64,000 nucleotides of DNA from Cycas panzhihuaensis (taxonomy: Eukaryota; Cycadophyta): positions 197,911,741-197,975,740 of the forward strand of contig CM041465.1 in assembly GCA_023213395.1 (NCBI GenBank). Reading direction: 5' to 3'. This document shows, one piece after another, positions 10,749-25,676 of this stretch. The stretch's first letter is position 1, and each line of letters starts with the position of its first letter. Below the pieces are notes generated by a model. The model did no database searches. It was given only the letters and a program-made list of their open reading frames with translations, and was not told the DNA's origin. Both the position numbers and the translations under genes were made by a program.

Positions 10749-11734
10749 CTCTTCTTGTAGCCCCTTCTTGGAAGGGATAAGCTCTTGTATGTGCAGGTTG
10801 ACGTGGTATTTTTATAAAGGGAAAAGGTGTTTGAATCCAGGTAAGCTTTACCCTCTTTTTTTTTTCCTTTGCTTTATTTGCTTCATTTTTGTTCTACTTT
10901 CTTTTCATAAGGGGAAGGTAAGGAAGCCCTCCTCCTTTGCATCGATCTTGATCACACATTCATCAGTTGGCGAGAGGGCATGCATTGTATGTAGGTGAGG
11001 TCTTCTGTTGACCGCTACACCTCCCGGGTACGTGCCATCTCTCTCTTCATCCCTTCATTTTCCTTTCTTGCTTTTATTTAAAATCTATGCTCTAGTTTAA
11101 TAGATCACCTAAAAATGAAAGGTTAATGATATTGGTCACTTGCATTTATATGTCATATGTTTGTCCCATGTAGGAAAAGGATATAGTAGGAACCCCATTC
11201 CTCTTCCTCTTCTTATCCATCCAAACATACCATTAGATGCATTTCATTTAGCTTTATTTTCTTGCATGTATAATACTTGTTCTTCTTTTCTCTTTTTCCC
11301 TTGAGTTGCTAAAAGGAGAACGTAGTTTTTTCCCCTTTTCCATTCTCTCTCTTGGTTTTATTTGCCTAGACCAAATAACCAAGGGAGACTTGCTTACATC
11401 GTAGGCCCTCGCCTACCTCATCCACATTCATTTTCCTTCATCATAGGGAAACTCCTTGAGGATTCCTCTTCTTCCCTTCTGGCCATCTAAGGATGGGGGG
11501 ACCTTCCTCTTGAGACCATCCAAGCTACCCCCTGTATGCACTCTCTCTTCTGGATTGAGGCATACTTTAAGGTAGTTGGGTGCCATTGGCAGGTCCCAAA
11601 CTCGCGCTCCAGTGTACGGGGCGCCCTGCGTCATGCTCTCTTTGCTTGTAGGTTCTCGCCCACACTATCAATATCAACCATTGGCTACTATCATTCCTAT
11701 ATAACATAGTGACTATCCCGTAGACGCGCATCCA

Positions 11735-12179
11735 GACATCATATTAGTAGTATCCTTATAGTACCTAGCATAAGATAAAACTTGTTATCTGTGAGCTAGA
11801 TTGATAAGAAGACTTTTAATGTTTTTTTTAGCTAAGGTATATTTACTATTTCTTACCACTTAACTAGTCAAATAATTACTATATGATATGAAGATAATGG
11901 TTTTTATAAAATTAATAGTGTCCCCTTATCCACTACTCAACAACCAAATTCATATGCCTTAGTACATAGAAATCACCTTGACAAAGGTAAGGCTATTATT
12001 ATTGAAGACCCACCTATTGAGACTCAAGGCGAATGCTCATATAGCCAAAAATAACCTATATATGAATGCACCAAGGACTAACTATGGCACTAATGCCTAG
12101 GTAATCTCAACATATAGAGCCTCAACCTCATGTTCAAACTTCAAATGGTACATGGGTTATTAAAAATCAAACCAATTAA
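11735..12179. other. Unassigned stretch between Tat LTR and copia fossil
   Basis: AT-rich sequence with no recognised coding motif. It may be decayed protease or pre-integrase sequence of the copia fossil that follows, but I see no diagnostic residue. Confidence 0.35.
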
Positions 12180-12840
12180 ATACTTTTATAAAGCCTATAT
12201 AGTTGGAAAATAATATAGGGAATCTTTTCCTTCGAAAAGAGAGTGGTAAGTAACTAAACCATTAGGGTTGATTTAGTTAGATATCTATGGATCCATATCA
12301 ATTCAATCCCTCAATGGAAATATATGATTTATAACCTTTACTGATGAGTACTCTTGGAAAGTATGGGTCTACTTTCTAAAGAATAAATTTAAAGATTTCA
12401 AAGTAAAAGTTAAGAATAAAAGCAGCATGACTATTAAGATTTAAAGATCAAATAATAGAAGGGAACACATCTTAAGATAATTTACTAAATTTTGTAGAGA
12501 ATTTAGCATTAAGCACCAATTCTTTGCTCATTGCACCCCTCAATAGAATGGTGTTAATAAGTAAATGAACCAGGCACTACTGAACAATGCCAAAGCAATG
12601 GTTAAAGTTGTTAACCTTGCTACTATAATTTGGGCTAAAGCTATTTCAACTACTACATACTTAACAAACATAAGCTCAACTCTAACAATTAGGGATTTGA
12701 CACCTGAGGAGGCTTGGTTAGGCCAAAATCCTATAGTCTTGTATCTTAAAATATTCAGTTGTATAGCCTACAAATATGTTCCCAAAAAAAGCAGAAAGAA
12801 ATTAGATGGCAAAATCTTAAAATATATTTTCATAAGATAG
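12180..12840 (+). pseudogene. int: Ty1/copia integrase fossil
   Basis: Broken copia integrase. A remnant of the GAG-pre-integrase junction (YREPFPS-like) is near 12200-12230. The core shows FTDEYSWKVWVYFLKNK near 12335-12385, which fits the usual F-x-D-D-Y-S-x-K-x-W-V-Y-F. The second catalytic region reads RSNNRREH near 12440, so Asp is Asn. The third reads PQ-stop-NGVNK near 12540, so Glu is Lys. The C-terminal part from 12565 is well kept: LTPEEAWLGQNPIVLYLKIF, then KKLDGKILKYIFI, matching the usual TPEEAW-x-G-x-K-P and R-x-K-x-L-x-x-x-S-x-x-x-I-F-I-G. It is inactive. Confidence 0.8.
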
Positions 12841-13329
12841 GTATATACTTAGATGCAAAGCATATAAGGTGTATGATCCTATTGGGAGATAAGCATATTT
12901 CTCTTAGGATGCTATATTTATAGAGGATAACTAAGACTTAGACTTGTTTTAACTTTAGTTTATCATTAATAATGATGTTGATGTGTTAGAAGTATCTCCT
13001 ATACTAATTATGGACCCTTCTATGCCTTTAGCATTCTATTCTTCAAGTCCTTCATTAGTTCTTCCTACATCACCCTCCACTTCAATAAGTACTTCCATAA
13101 TATCACCATTATCCCTAAATAACTTGGAAGTCAAAGTTGCAAGCATAAAAAACTTATAAAGTGGTGTTTTCAAGTGATGAGCTCTTCCACCTCTAGTAAC
13201 TCCCATGAGGGAATCAAGACTAAGGCATTCAACAAATTTTGCCTTAATGGAATAGGTTCTTGATGCTATTGAGCCTTCCATGTTTGAGGATGCAGTTGAA
13301 GACCAAATATGCCAAGCTACAATGGATGT

Positions 13330-14115
13330 AGAGATGAAGACAATCGAATGTCATTGGCTATGAAGAAATATTTACCCCTGTTACTAATATGACCACTTAC
13401 CATCTAGTTATATCACTTGTTTCCTAGGCCAAATGGCCAATGTATCAGATGGATGTGAAAGTATTATCCTTAATAGAGAACTTACAGAAAAAGTATATTT
13501 GAGATAACCTCTCAATTATGTTGTTCTTGGTAAAGAACACTTAGTTTGTAAGCTTAATAAATCTCTTTATGGTCTTAAATAGGCACCTAATGCTTGGTAT
13601 GCTAAACTTGATGCCTTTTTTTATCGTGCATAGACTAAATCATTTATCCTCTAATCTTAATCTCTACATTCATATCCATAATAATTTGATCACCATTATT
13701 GTTCTTTATGTTGACAACTTGGCAAGCACTAGGAATGATGATGATGGAATTACTAGTCTCTAACAGGACACGAATAGTAGCTTCGAGATGATAAACATCA
13801 TACTACTTATTTACTTCCTTGGAATTAAAGTATGGAAAAAACTAGGATATATCTTCCTATCATAGTCAAAATATATAAATGAACTTCTATAATAATTTAT
13901 ACTGAGTTAATGCAAAACTTCACCTATCACCATGGAGAATAGTATAAAACTCACTTTGGATGAATAAAGAAAACCTATCAATCCTACACTTTACAGACAA
14001 CTAGTGGGTTGGATTTATCTCACTCATATTGACTTGGACATTTCATATACAATTGATATCTATTCTAGGTTCATGCCACAGTTTAAAATGTCACATTGGA
14101 AGGATACCATAAGTA
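13330..14115 (+). pseudogene. Ty1/copia reverse transcriptase fossil
   Basis: Remains of RVT_2. Recognisable parts are WPMYQMDVK near 13435, which matches the usual DVKTAFL region, a LYGLKQAPRAW-like stretch at about 13570-13605, and the catalytic motif as LYVDNLAST near 13705-13730 with the second Asp changed to Asn. LGIKVW near 13815-13835 and [20 protein letters not shown] near 13995-14050 follow, the latter matching YRxLVGSLIYLTxTRPDIxYA. Many stops and frameshifts are present. It follows the integrase in the normal copia order. Confidence 0.8.
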
Positions 14116-14117
14116 TT

Positions 14118-14735
<618 letters not shown>

Positions 14736-14740
14736 AACAT

Positions 14741-14751
14741 TAAGGGAGGAC
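14741..14751 (+). promoter_or_regulatory. Polypurine tract of the copia fossil
   Basis: TAAGGGAGGAC follows the RNase H tail. A 3' LTR should start shortly after, possibly at TGAATATCTCC (14754), but its end is not definable and no partner LTR was found. Confidence 0.55.
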
Positions 14752-16261
<1,510 letters not shown>

Positions 16262-18714
16262 TCAAGTATATGTATACGCTAAAATATATAAATTTTGTAT
16301 ATAGAACTCTTATTGCCTTCTCAGAATCCAAGGCAAGTTGCATGTCAACTCCATTTCCACTTGTGATATATAGTTTAGGTCTAAATGTGTGGGTCATTCA
16401 AGACCTTTGAATCTAATTAGTTGGGCCCATCATGGCCTCAATTGTGATCAAAACATACTCGATACTTAAAAGAACAAAATAAACTTTGAAAATTTGTCAT
16501 GATGGTGACACAAAACCACTTATAGAATTTATTTCCAACATATCTAAATAATCAGAGTTGAACCCATAAATCTTAAACCTAATTCCATTAATTAATTTTT
16601 ACCCTATTTCCCATATTCATTAAGCCATCTTTAAGTTACTATTACATTCCCTATAGAATTCACTCGTACTAATAGAGGAAGTTGTGGGAGGCCTAGCTAT
16701 TATACAATAGCCTAGATCATTTAAGACTAAGTAGGCCACATTTTAACTCGTACTAAAATTTACCTACTTATAGTAATTAACAATACCACTAGGTACACTA
16801 CTATCTTTGAAGTTCTCATCTATATACTACAAGTGCATAGTGGTCCTACCCTATTGCCTTCTGACTCTCAACTAATTATTTTTTAGTTCACCTAGGTCTA
16901 CCAAGTCTACTACCTTCAACTACACACTCTTATTAACCAAGCTATGTCATATTTATATTAGTTCTAATCAGTTACAATTCAACACATTCCACAAGAACAA
17001 AACACTGAAATAAACCAACTATTTGCTTTTATTCTCAAGAGTCACTTACCACGAGTTGATGTTCCTTGTTAGGGGTTTTGAACCTATTAATAAAGTTGAA
17101 TCTGCATGCTAGTTTCCTCACTAATTCCTATTAAATCTCTAAAATATGGATAAACTACTTGATGCTTTAGAATAAGTTTAAACTACCACTACTACTCTGA
17201 AATGAGGGTAAATTACATGATATTCTAGTACAAACCTAAATTGCCTTATAAATATGTGAATATCAACCCTACTAAGGCTTTTCAAAATGGGGTAATCCCC
17301 TATTATTATTCTTAGTTTGGTTCATTCCTCATTATATTGTTTGGATTTCATTTAATTTCTCTAATTTATTTACCTTCTAAAAACTTAATAAAAAGATAAA
17401 GAAAAACAAAAATCAAACAAAATTAAAAAATGTATTACTCCATTATGAGTTTGAAGTAGAACCATCTTTAGCATGAGTCTAAACTCCTACTCAGCTCCTA
17501 ATTTATGGATACTATTCCCATTATGGTCTTTTAAAAGGAGTAATCGCTAGTGTTCTCCCCAGTGTAAACTTTTCTTTATGAGGTTTGTTTTAAGTTTCTC
17601 TTTTCCTAATTTGTCATTTCATAAAAACAACAAAAGGAATAAAAATCATAAAACTAAGAACCAAAAACATGGCTCTAAGATGAACTTAAACAACTCCTAC
17701 CTCTAAAAAATAATCGTTAACAAGGTTAACATATGGAAATTATCATTGACTTTTAAGTCCATACCATTAGCATACGAGGCAATTCCTCTTGCATCCAAGG
17801 TTAAAATTGGCTTTAAGATGAGATAAAATAACTCTTCAAGAGGGCATTTACTAATGAGGCTAAACTAGGATAATAATCCTTGACTTCTAAGTCCAACCCT
17901 TAGCTTCTAAACCTATACCACTAGACATTAAGGCAACTCTTCAAGTGCTTAAGATTTCTTCAAAAATAGTCACTAAAGAGGATAAACTATGATAACCATT
18001 TTTGTTTTTATGTAATTTTTATCATAACTTATGAGATCGCCATGGTTGGATTAGACTATAGAGCTATTGTCCACTTTATTCAGTACACCCCTAAAGTTCT
18101 TACTAATAAGGTTAATTAAAGGTAAAACTTCTTTAAACACCTACCAAGGATGCTAAACTATGATATACTACCTTCTCCTTTCATTTTAATAGGCACATAA
18201 ATAGTTTATATAGGCCATTATTAATAGCATTCACCATCTTGTAATTCATGTTTAAGGGCATTCTACTATCAAGGGAAAAAACATTTCTCATAATCTAGCA
18301 ACTCCATAGCCATCTCAATAATATATAAGTAAAGGTATATGTTTTTTATCTTTTACTTTACTTTAGTTTAATTTTTGACTTTTTTATAAGCATGCATTAA
18401 TATTTTTATATTATTCTAGTGAATGGGTGTCTGTGTATATAGTTAATAATCATTATGACCACTAATAGTTATCTACTTAATCTTAATAGACTATATATTC
18501 TTTTTAGTACCTATATAGATAGTTTTTGCCCTTTCTTTACTTGCATTTACAATATTTCCTTACTTATTTTACTCTTTTAGATCTTTTTTTCATCAAAATT
18601 ATTATATTTAAATGCACTTTCCTCTATCTAGCTATGATAAATGCATATTCAGCTCTAACTTTAGACCATCTCATGTTGCAATATATTTGTTTCATACTAT
18701 ATTGGGTCTCTGGA

Positions 18715-18786
18715 AAACTTTATGGTACCATGAAGTTCACCACAATACCTCAAAATTTTAAACTTTGTAGTACCATTGAGAACTTT
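18715..18786. promoter_or_regulatory. Palindromic GGTACC motif pair outside the Tat elements
   Basis: The 24 bp at 18715-18738 has arms AAACTT and AAGTTC around a perfect 10 bp palindrome ATGGTACCAT. A second AAACTTTGTAGTACCATTG copy starts at 18760. Both resemble the site in the Tat LTRs, but no Tat coding sequence is next to them, so this could be the remnant of an LTR. Confidence 0.45.
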
Positions 18787-19988
18787 ATAAGATGATAGTA
18801 AGTAAACTAAAAAAGGGTTGTGCACATTAATTCATAATTCATATGTCCAATTACATTTTTGACTCAGACATAATAAAAAATCTTAAGGGAATCTATTGTG
18901 TTTCCCTCCTAAGACTTTGTCATTCAATGTTTTTTCATCAAGATTGAGATAAATCTATGGGTAATTTGCCTATAGTTTTGGCCCATGGTTTGGTTCTAAA
19001 TAATAGGCTTGATACTACTTAATTTTACTTCATAATATATATAAAATCCCTTTGTCTAGTTTTCACATGAGGGGGAGGCCTAAATTCATAATGTTATGCT
19101 ACTAGAATGCTGCTAAATTTTCTATGGAATTCCATTGCTTCTTCACTTATTTGATTGTCTTCCATCTTTAACTTAGAGATTGGAGTTTGATTGCTATTAA
19201 ACACCTCTTAGATTATGCCTACATGCCATGAACATTGCTCATTGATTAAGAATTGGGGCAATAATCCCCATACTATTTGCATTCCATTCTCATTTCTAAT
19301 TATATTTGATTTTTAACTTCTTAATTACTTTTTATGTTTTATTGCTTGGATTTTGCTTTGCATACCTTATATGTTTCATTTTGCTTTCTTAATAGGAGTG
19401 TCACAAGGAGAACAGAGGTTAAGTAGCAGCCTTTGAAATATGAATTTAGTGTCAACCTTACCAATTCTTAGACTCTATTCTATTTCTAACCTATTATTAA
19501 TTTCAATTTATAATTACTTTTATTATTGCTGAATGTTAGAGATTTGTATAGTATGCAATAACCTGACAAGTGGAGGATGATTTAACATATTTTATATAGA
19601 TTAAATAGTTTAGAAGTAAGTTGGAGATACCACCTTCTTCTGCCACTCTTTCCACAACTTGAATAGTGCATGTTATATAATCAATGTGTTGCCTAAATTA
19701 TTCCAATAATATCCAAAGGTATGAGTTTAAAAACTTTGTTTTAAACTCTTTTTTAGCACTTTGAAGTTGTAAATAAAACTTTATTTTATCATATGTTAAT
19801 CTAAAAAGGAAAAATACTATCATTTTTTTCCTAAAAGAATTATGGATATATGCATGTTGTTCATTGTGTTTTGAGTCCTTTGCCAACTTGGATTGAAGAG
19901 GCTTTGGATTTTTGAGAGGTTTAAAGAATTCTATAGAGTGAAGTCGTTCCAAACCAAATGTTGCATTAGAAGCACCTTATAACCCTAC

Positions 19989-20163
19989 ACCTTTGAGTCT
20001 GCTTTGTGGGCTCCATTTAACTGATAATGGAAGAAGCACTACCACTGCTGAGTTAACTTGTACTAATGAGACCCGAGAAGGCCATTATGTACTTATGGAT
20101 GAAAAGCACAAGTTATATACTCATCAGTACCTTTGAGTCTACTTTGTGGGCACCGCTCAACTG
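19989..20163. repeat. Spaced direct repeat of 35 bp
   Basis: ACCTTTGAGTCTRCTTTGTG followed by GG and a CTCAACTG-like end is found at 19989-20023 and again at 20129-20163. The spacer looks partly codon-like (a 70-codon frame from 20066) but matches nothing that I recognise. Confidence 0.6.
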
Positions 20164-20846
20164 GCAACTACCCAGAAATCATTGCCATCGCAAGGTGGTT
20201 GAGCCTACATCTACAATCTTCACACATGAACTAGCAACACTAACTTCTGAAGTAAAGTGGGGTACACCTTATCAATAGCAAGTCATCATGACCATATCAT
20301 TGCCTCTACATCATGTGAGACTCAATCCATCCTTGTGATCTATATCCTCCCAATAAAAATAACACCAAAAAATTTTGAAATTATGGACTCACCATTAAAA
20401 TCACCACATGTTAATTATTTAGGAGCACTACATGTATGAACAAGGTCCACAAAATCAATTTCAAAACAATCTCATCATAACTTTAAAATCCTAGTTTCAT
20501 AGCTCACCGAATCCATAATTGTCCATCATATCAATCATAATTTTCACAAATAGGTCCAGATAAAATCCTTAGAGGTAACATAATTAAAATGACTACAAAA
20601 TACTTCCAAGACAATTATGATAGCCATTTGTATTAGAAAATGTAATTGTTTAAGAAGTTTGGTATTTTATTACATTGATGAATAGATTTTGTCTCTTTTT
20701 ATTATAAGCATCAATGTAATAGTTATTGTATCGTTATGCTAATACATAAATGAATAAATCTAATGTTTCTCTAAAAGAGAAGGATATATGTGGAAGTCAT
20801 TATATCATGCATGTCATGATATGAAGCAATGGGTTTAATGTCTCTC

Positions 20847-21728
<882 letters not shown>

Positions 21729-21869
21729 TATATATAAATATATGCCATCTGATTTTGTTATAGGAAATGTGCTATGGCTTCTAGTTTTCTTCTCGCCAAC
21801 ATAAGTTCATGTTATAACTATGATGAATTGACTGCCTGCAATCATTCTGTCTGTGGTTTATGTCAATGA
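21729..21869 (+). CDS. Possible orphan promoter with tiny ORF (31 codons)
   Basis: TATATATAAATA at 21729-21740 is followed 34 bases later by ATGGCTTCT at 21774, a start in a good plant context (ATGGC). The ORF reads MASSFLLANISSCYNYDE and ends at 21869 after a Cys-rich tail (NHSVCGLCQ). Met-Ala-Ser-Ser starts are common in plant proteins. I do not recognise the product. The 249 bp LTR of the next element begins 143 bases later, so this could be the truncated 5' end of a host gene. It could also be chance; the untranslated leader would be very short. Confidence 0.2.
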
Positions 21870-22012
21870 TTTGGGTTGCCAGAAAAATATTTGGACTCAT
21901 AATAAAGAACAAGTTGATGGAGAATTTAAAAGGATTACCTCACGTCTGTAGTTCCCTTAGGTAATATTATGGATTAATCAAGCCCAATGGGTTGCCGATA
22001 GTTATGCTTAAT

Positions 22013-22261
22013 TATTATAGACCTCCTTAAAGGGATTAAGTAATTGTTAATTAAAGTGAAAGGGCATCTCGAAGAATTGTAACTTATAATTGAAAAGGCC
22101 TATCATGCACTTATAAATGAGGCCTTCAGTGTATTGAAGAGTATCACTTATTTTTATCAATCAATACCAACTAGTCTTTTTACTATAAATTTACTTTCAA
22201 GTGTACTTATGTTCTTTGAAATCTTTTAATTGTGATCCAGTTATGGAAAAGGTCCATAACA
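22013..22261 (+). repeat. 5' LTR of the gag-only element (249 bp)
   Basis: It matches 25428-25676 along its whole length with scattered changes. The start is TATTATAGACC (TG changed to TA) and the end is GGTCCATAACA. A TATA-like stretch CTATAAATTTAC lies near 22183. The first and last 11 bases of the undamaged form are inverted repeats (TGTTATAGACC and GGTCTATAACA), longer than the usual LTR ends. Confidence 0.9.
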
Positions 22262-22263
22262 AT

Positions 22264-22275
22264 TGGTATCAGAGC
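22264..22275 (+). promoter_or_regulatory. Primer binding site, initiator tRNA-Met type
   Basis: TGGTATCAGAGC, two bases after the 5' LTR, is the complement of the 3' end of plant initiator tRNA-Met. Confidence 0.9.
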
Positions 22276-22859
22276 ACTCTCTTGGGCCAAACTCTGCCAT
22301 TCCTTAATCGACATTTCTATTGACTAACATTCTCATCACCATTCTGTTTGCCTCACCGCTCTAATCTGCCTACATTACGACTTTTCCATTTTCCTTCCAT
22401 AGATCCTTGTCACAATCACAGCCATTTTCCATTCTCGTCATAGTCACATTTATTCTCATCATAGCCACAACCATTCTCCATTCTCGTCACAGTCATAATT
22501 ATTCTCATTCTCGTTCTCGTCATAGTCACATTCATAGTCATTCTTGTTCTCATTATAGTCTTCTACTCTTCACTCGGCCCTAGTCCTCTATGCATCTCTA
22601 TCTTTTGCATTCTGTTCTATGTGTCTCCTTTCCTGTGTGTCCTTATTCCCTACCTGTCTCCATCTATCCTTACGTCTATCCCTCAGGCATTATTGTATCT
22701 ACATTTCTCTGTGTCATCCCCATTTCCGTGTTTGGTGTCACCTAGACTGGTAAGTCTGTGTCGTCCTCATTTCCATCCTCTAGCTTTTTACAATTATTGT
22801 CTCCTATTAATACTTATCCGTAAAACTTCCTAACAGGTGTTGAATGTAGGAAATTGACA

Positions 22860-22990
<131 letters not shown>

Positions 22991-23539
22991 CCCTTTTCAT
23001 TTTTATTATACCAACATCATTGATCAATATTACTCACCAAATCTTATAGTAATATTCTTACTATTATATTCATATAAGACGCCAACTATATAATCTTTTA
23101 TTTATTTAGTATATTTATTATTTTATGTATATATATAAGAGCAATTTTAATTGATTATTCATTTTAATATCAAAATTACATATCTCTATTTTATTATTTA
23201 TTATTCTATTCACTTCATAATATTATTATACATTATATTAATATCACAACCATTACACAAATAGAAGAAGTATTTATCAGTAGAGCATTAACATTATTCC
23301 ATCGTGTATCTATACTCGCCTTTAGGGCTACTTCATAGTTAATCCTTGTAGCTTATATTATTTTAGTAAATAACATTATCACAAACATAATACGATCTTA
23401 GTATATCTTCTATCATTACTATAAATTGGAATATAAACAATAGTAATTGATAGTAATCAACAATCTGAGTATATATGCTATCTAATTCTACCAGATGACC
23501 AAACACGATAGACAAACATTGGAATTGTATTTATATAAT
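22991..23539 (+). other. Untranslated leader of the gag-only element
   Basis: AT-rich with no frame. The total leader before gag is about 1.3 kb, partly from microsatellite growth. Confidence 0.5.
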
Positions 23540-24800
23540 TATTAAAATAATAAACACTGAAGAGATAGAAGACAATACCATCCAAAAGGATATTGTCAAA
23601 CTGATCACTCAAGCAGTGTACGAAGCAGTCCAGACATCAAACGCACTCTTAAATCATACATTAAATTAGATCTTGGATAAATTAATAATCATAACAATGA
23701 ACAGAAAAGAAGACATGATAATTCTAGATTCAGAGGATGAGGCAATGAGTTGATAGTCTCATATCAAAAATCAAACCATTAAAAAATACTCCAGTCCTTA
23801 GACGACTCTAATTAGTACTGCGAATGTAACTATCAGAAAATACCTTAATGAGTATCGTAATCTGACCCCTGAAGAACATAATGTAGTGGATTTTCAAGCA
23901 TATTTCAATTGCTTATAAAATATCCAAATACAGAAAATTAAAAAGTTGGAAAAAATAACTATATAACATTTCAATATAGAGAAAAAATCGCATGAGTTGA
24001 GAGTGTGGATCCAACAAATGGAAAACTACTTTCGCTTAATAGAAATTGAGCCAGCAAAGCAAGACCCATTATCCACTCTGCATATGGATGGGATAGCATG
24101 TGAATGGTGGTAGTGTCTCGGACAAACCTCTTTTCAAGATCAACTACCTACTTGGAAAGAATTCGTGTATTTATTCATTAAGCGATTTGAAATTGTATCT
24201 AATCACAATTATTATTGTGAGTTACGAAAATTAAAGCAATTTGGTTTTGTGGAAGAATACAGTATGGAATCCACAAGGCTAACCTATGTGTTAGAAGATA
24301 TTCTGACTAATCAACTTATCTAGTTATATATAGATGGTTTGATAACAGAGATATAAGCTGATATTAAAATTCAAGAACTAAAGGACCTTAACAAGGCAAT
24401 ACAATTAGCCAAAATACATGAAGGTAAATACAATGCCTTACATAAAATAAGCACAGATCTCTATATTTCTCCACTTGGTTGACATAATCTTTTACCAAGT
24501 ATTCATCATAAACAATTATCAATTAATCTAAATTGACCTGCCAAACTAATCATTCAAAAAATAAAAATAGAACAAGAAGAGTTAAGAAGAAAAAACCTAT
24601 GCTTTAGATGTGAGGAGAAGTGGGAACCTAGGCATAGATATTAAAAGAACAAATTATATACAATTTGATTACTGCCAGATGACAATATTGACAAAGAAGA
24701 ACAAGAATTCAAAAATAATCAAAGAACTTGTTATCATGCAGAACATCAAGAAAGCCACAGTAATCTCGAGGACGACCATCTGCAAATATCACTATCATTT
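23540..24800 (+). pseudogene. gag: Ty3/gypsy-type gag of the compact element
   Basis: It reads continuously except for stops. An N-terminal part with KDIVKLITQAVYEAVQTSN begins near 23590. The capsid core lies at about 24000-24330: QMENYFRLIEIEP, then LHMDGIACEWW, TWKEFVYLFIKRFE, LRKLKQFGFVEEYSME and YIDGLITEI. This is the order W-W, W-x-x-F-x-x-x-F-x-x-R-F, Y-x-x-x-F of Retrotrans_gag. The zinc knuckle near 24600 is cut short: it begins CFRCEEKWEPRHR but has no final Cys. Stops include TAG after CEWW (about 24110). Gag would build the particle for RNA packaging; RT must have come from an autonomous relative. Confidence 0.8.
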
Positions 24801-25404
24801 GTGAGCAGTTTTAATAAATCAAATACCTTAAAATTGCAGGGATCTATTAAAACTCAAGTTGTAACAATATTGATAGATTCAAGTAGCACACATAATTTTA
24901 TTGATTGAAACTGCACACAACAACTGAGGTTATTTCCACTAAGGACTCCTTGTTTCCAGGTCTCTGTTGGAGGAAGAAAGGTAATCTCTAGCCAAGGTAT
25001 AATGAAGAACCTTAACATCATGCTAAATGGCGTCAACATTATAGAAGATTTCTATGTCATTGATGTCAAAGGTGTAGATATTGTATTAGGCATTCAATGG
25101 CTTAGTACACTTACAACCTTTGAAATGAATATGGATGAACAATTTATGTGATTTAAGAAAGAAGGAAGAACCATCACATTATCAAGAAAAAGATCGAATA
25201 AAATGACAGTCATATTATGTGAGAATCAGGGTGAAGAAGTCAAAAGGCAACCACAAGCACTCCAAAAACACAATAGAGATTTTCAACTAGAGGAATCTTC
25301 CAATAAATACCTGCAACATTCATCTAATTACCTAATGGACTCTATTACAATGAAGGATAGCGTACGTTTAAGGGATTGCAATTATTTGAATATGTTTCAT
25401 GGGT
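24800..25404 (+). pseudogene. Aspartic protease of the compact element
   Basis: The catalytic segment reads ILIDSSSTHNFID near 24865-24905, corresponding to D-S/T-G-S/A-T-H-N-F-I with Gly changed to Ser. Further on are VVGGRKV-like residues near 24965 and VKGVDIVLGIQWLSTL near 25065-25110, the D-x-V-L-G-x-x-W-L motif of gypsy proteases. The frame then runs to 25404, a few bases before the polypurine tract. A stop (TGA) follows NFID. No RT follows, which shows that pol is truly absent rather than split elsewhere. Confidence 0.8.
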
Positions 25405-25413
25405 AAAACATCT

Positions 25414-25425
25414 TAAGGGGGAGGA
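25414..25425 (+). promoter_or_regulatory. Polypurine tract of the compact element
   Basis: TAAGGGGGAGGA precedes the 3' LTR start by two bases. Confidence 0.85.
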
Positions 25426-25427
25426 AT

Positions 25428-25676
25428 TGTTATAGACCTCCTTAAAGGGATTAAGTAATTGTTAATTAAAGTGAAAGGGCATCTCCAAGAGTTGTAACTT
25501 ATAATTGAAAAGTCCGATCATGCACTTATAAATGAGGCCTCAAGTGTATTGAAGAGCATCACTTATTTTTATCAATTAATACCAATTGGTCTTTTGACTA
25601 TAAATTCACTTTCAAGTGTACTTATGTTCTTTGAGATATTTTAATTGTGCTCCAGTTATGGAAAAGGTCTATAGCA
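25428..25676 (+). repeat. 3' LTR of the gag-only element (249 bp)
   Basis: Begins TGTTATAGACC and ends GGTCTATAGCA. It is the same length as the 5' LTR. Most differences seen between the two are C/T or A/G changes. Confidence 0.9.

Larger units (their letters stand above)
1..11734 (+). mobile_element. Tat/Ogre-like Ty3/gypsy retrotransposon, copy 1 (5' end outside window)
   Basis: The order is gag, protease, integrase, antisense plant-mobile-domain ORF, RNase H-like domain, polypurine tract and a 2.77 kb LTR. It is assigned to the Tat group because its relative at 58057 has a tRNA-Arg-like primer site and because extra ORFs and a second RNase H between integrase and 3' LTR are known from that lineage. 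The 5' LTR and leader lie left of the window. Every coding part has stops or frameshifts, and the RT and standard RNase H are absent, so this copy could not move by itself. The family assignment is by motif reading and would need a pol phylogeny, which the missing RT limits. Confidence 0.85.
8964..11734 (+). repeat. 3' LTR of Tat-like copy 1 (2771 bp)
   Basis: It begins TGTTTCC after the polypurine tract and ends GCGCATCCA. It matches 58057-60831 over its full length (2775 bp there), with many substitutions and small indels. Shared landmarks are GGAATGGATAC near the start, a palindrome centred on GTACC at 9476-9499, GGAAGGGATAAG near 10770 and TAGACGCGCATCCA at the end. An (AT)n run at 10715-10747 is private to this copy. 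LTRs above 2 kb are usual in the Tat group. The TATA seen in copy 2 is degraded here (TATTAATC near 9637). Confidence 0.85.

Noticed and set aside
10768-10998. A 76-codon ORF in the Tat LTR
   Set aside because: The matching LTR of copy 2 does not keep the frame.
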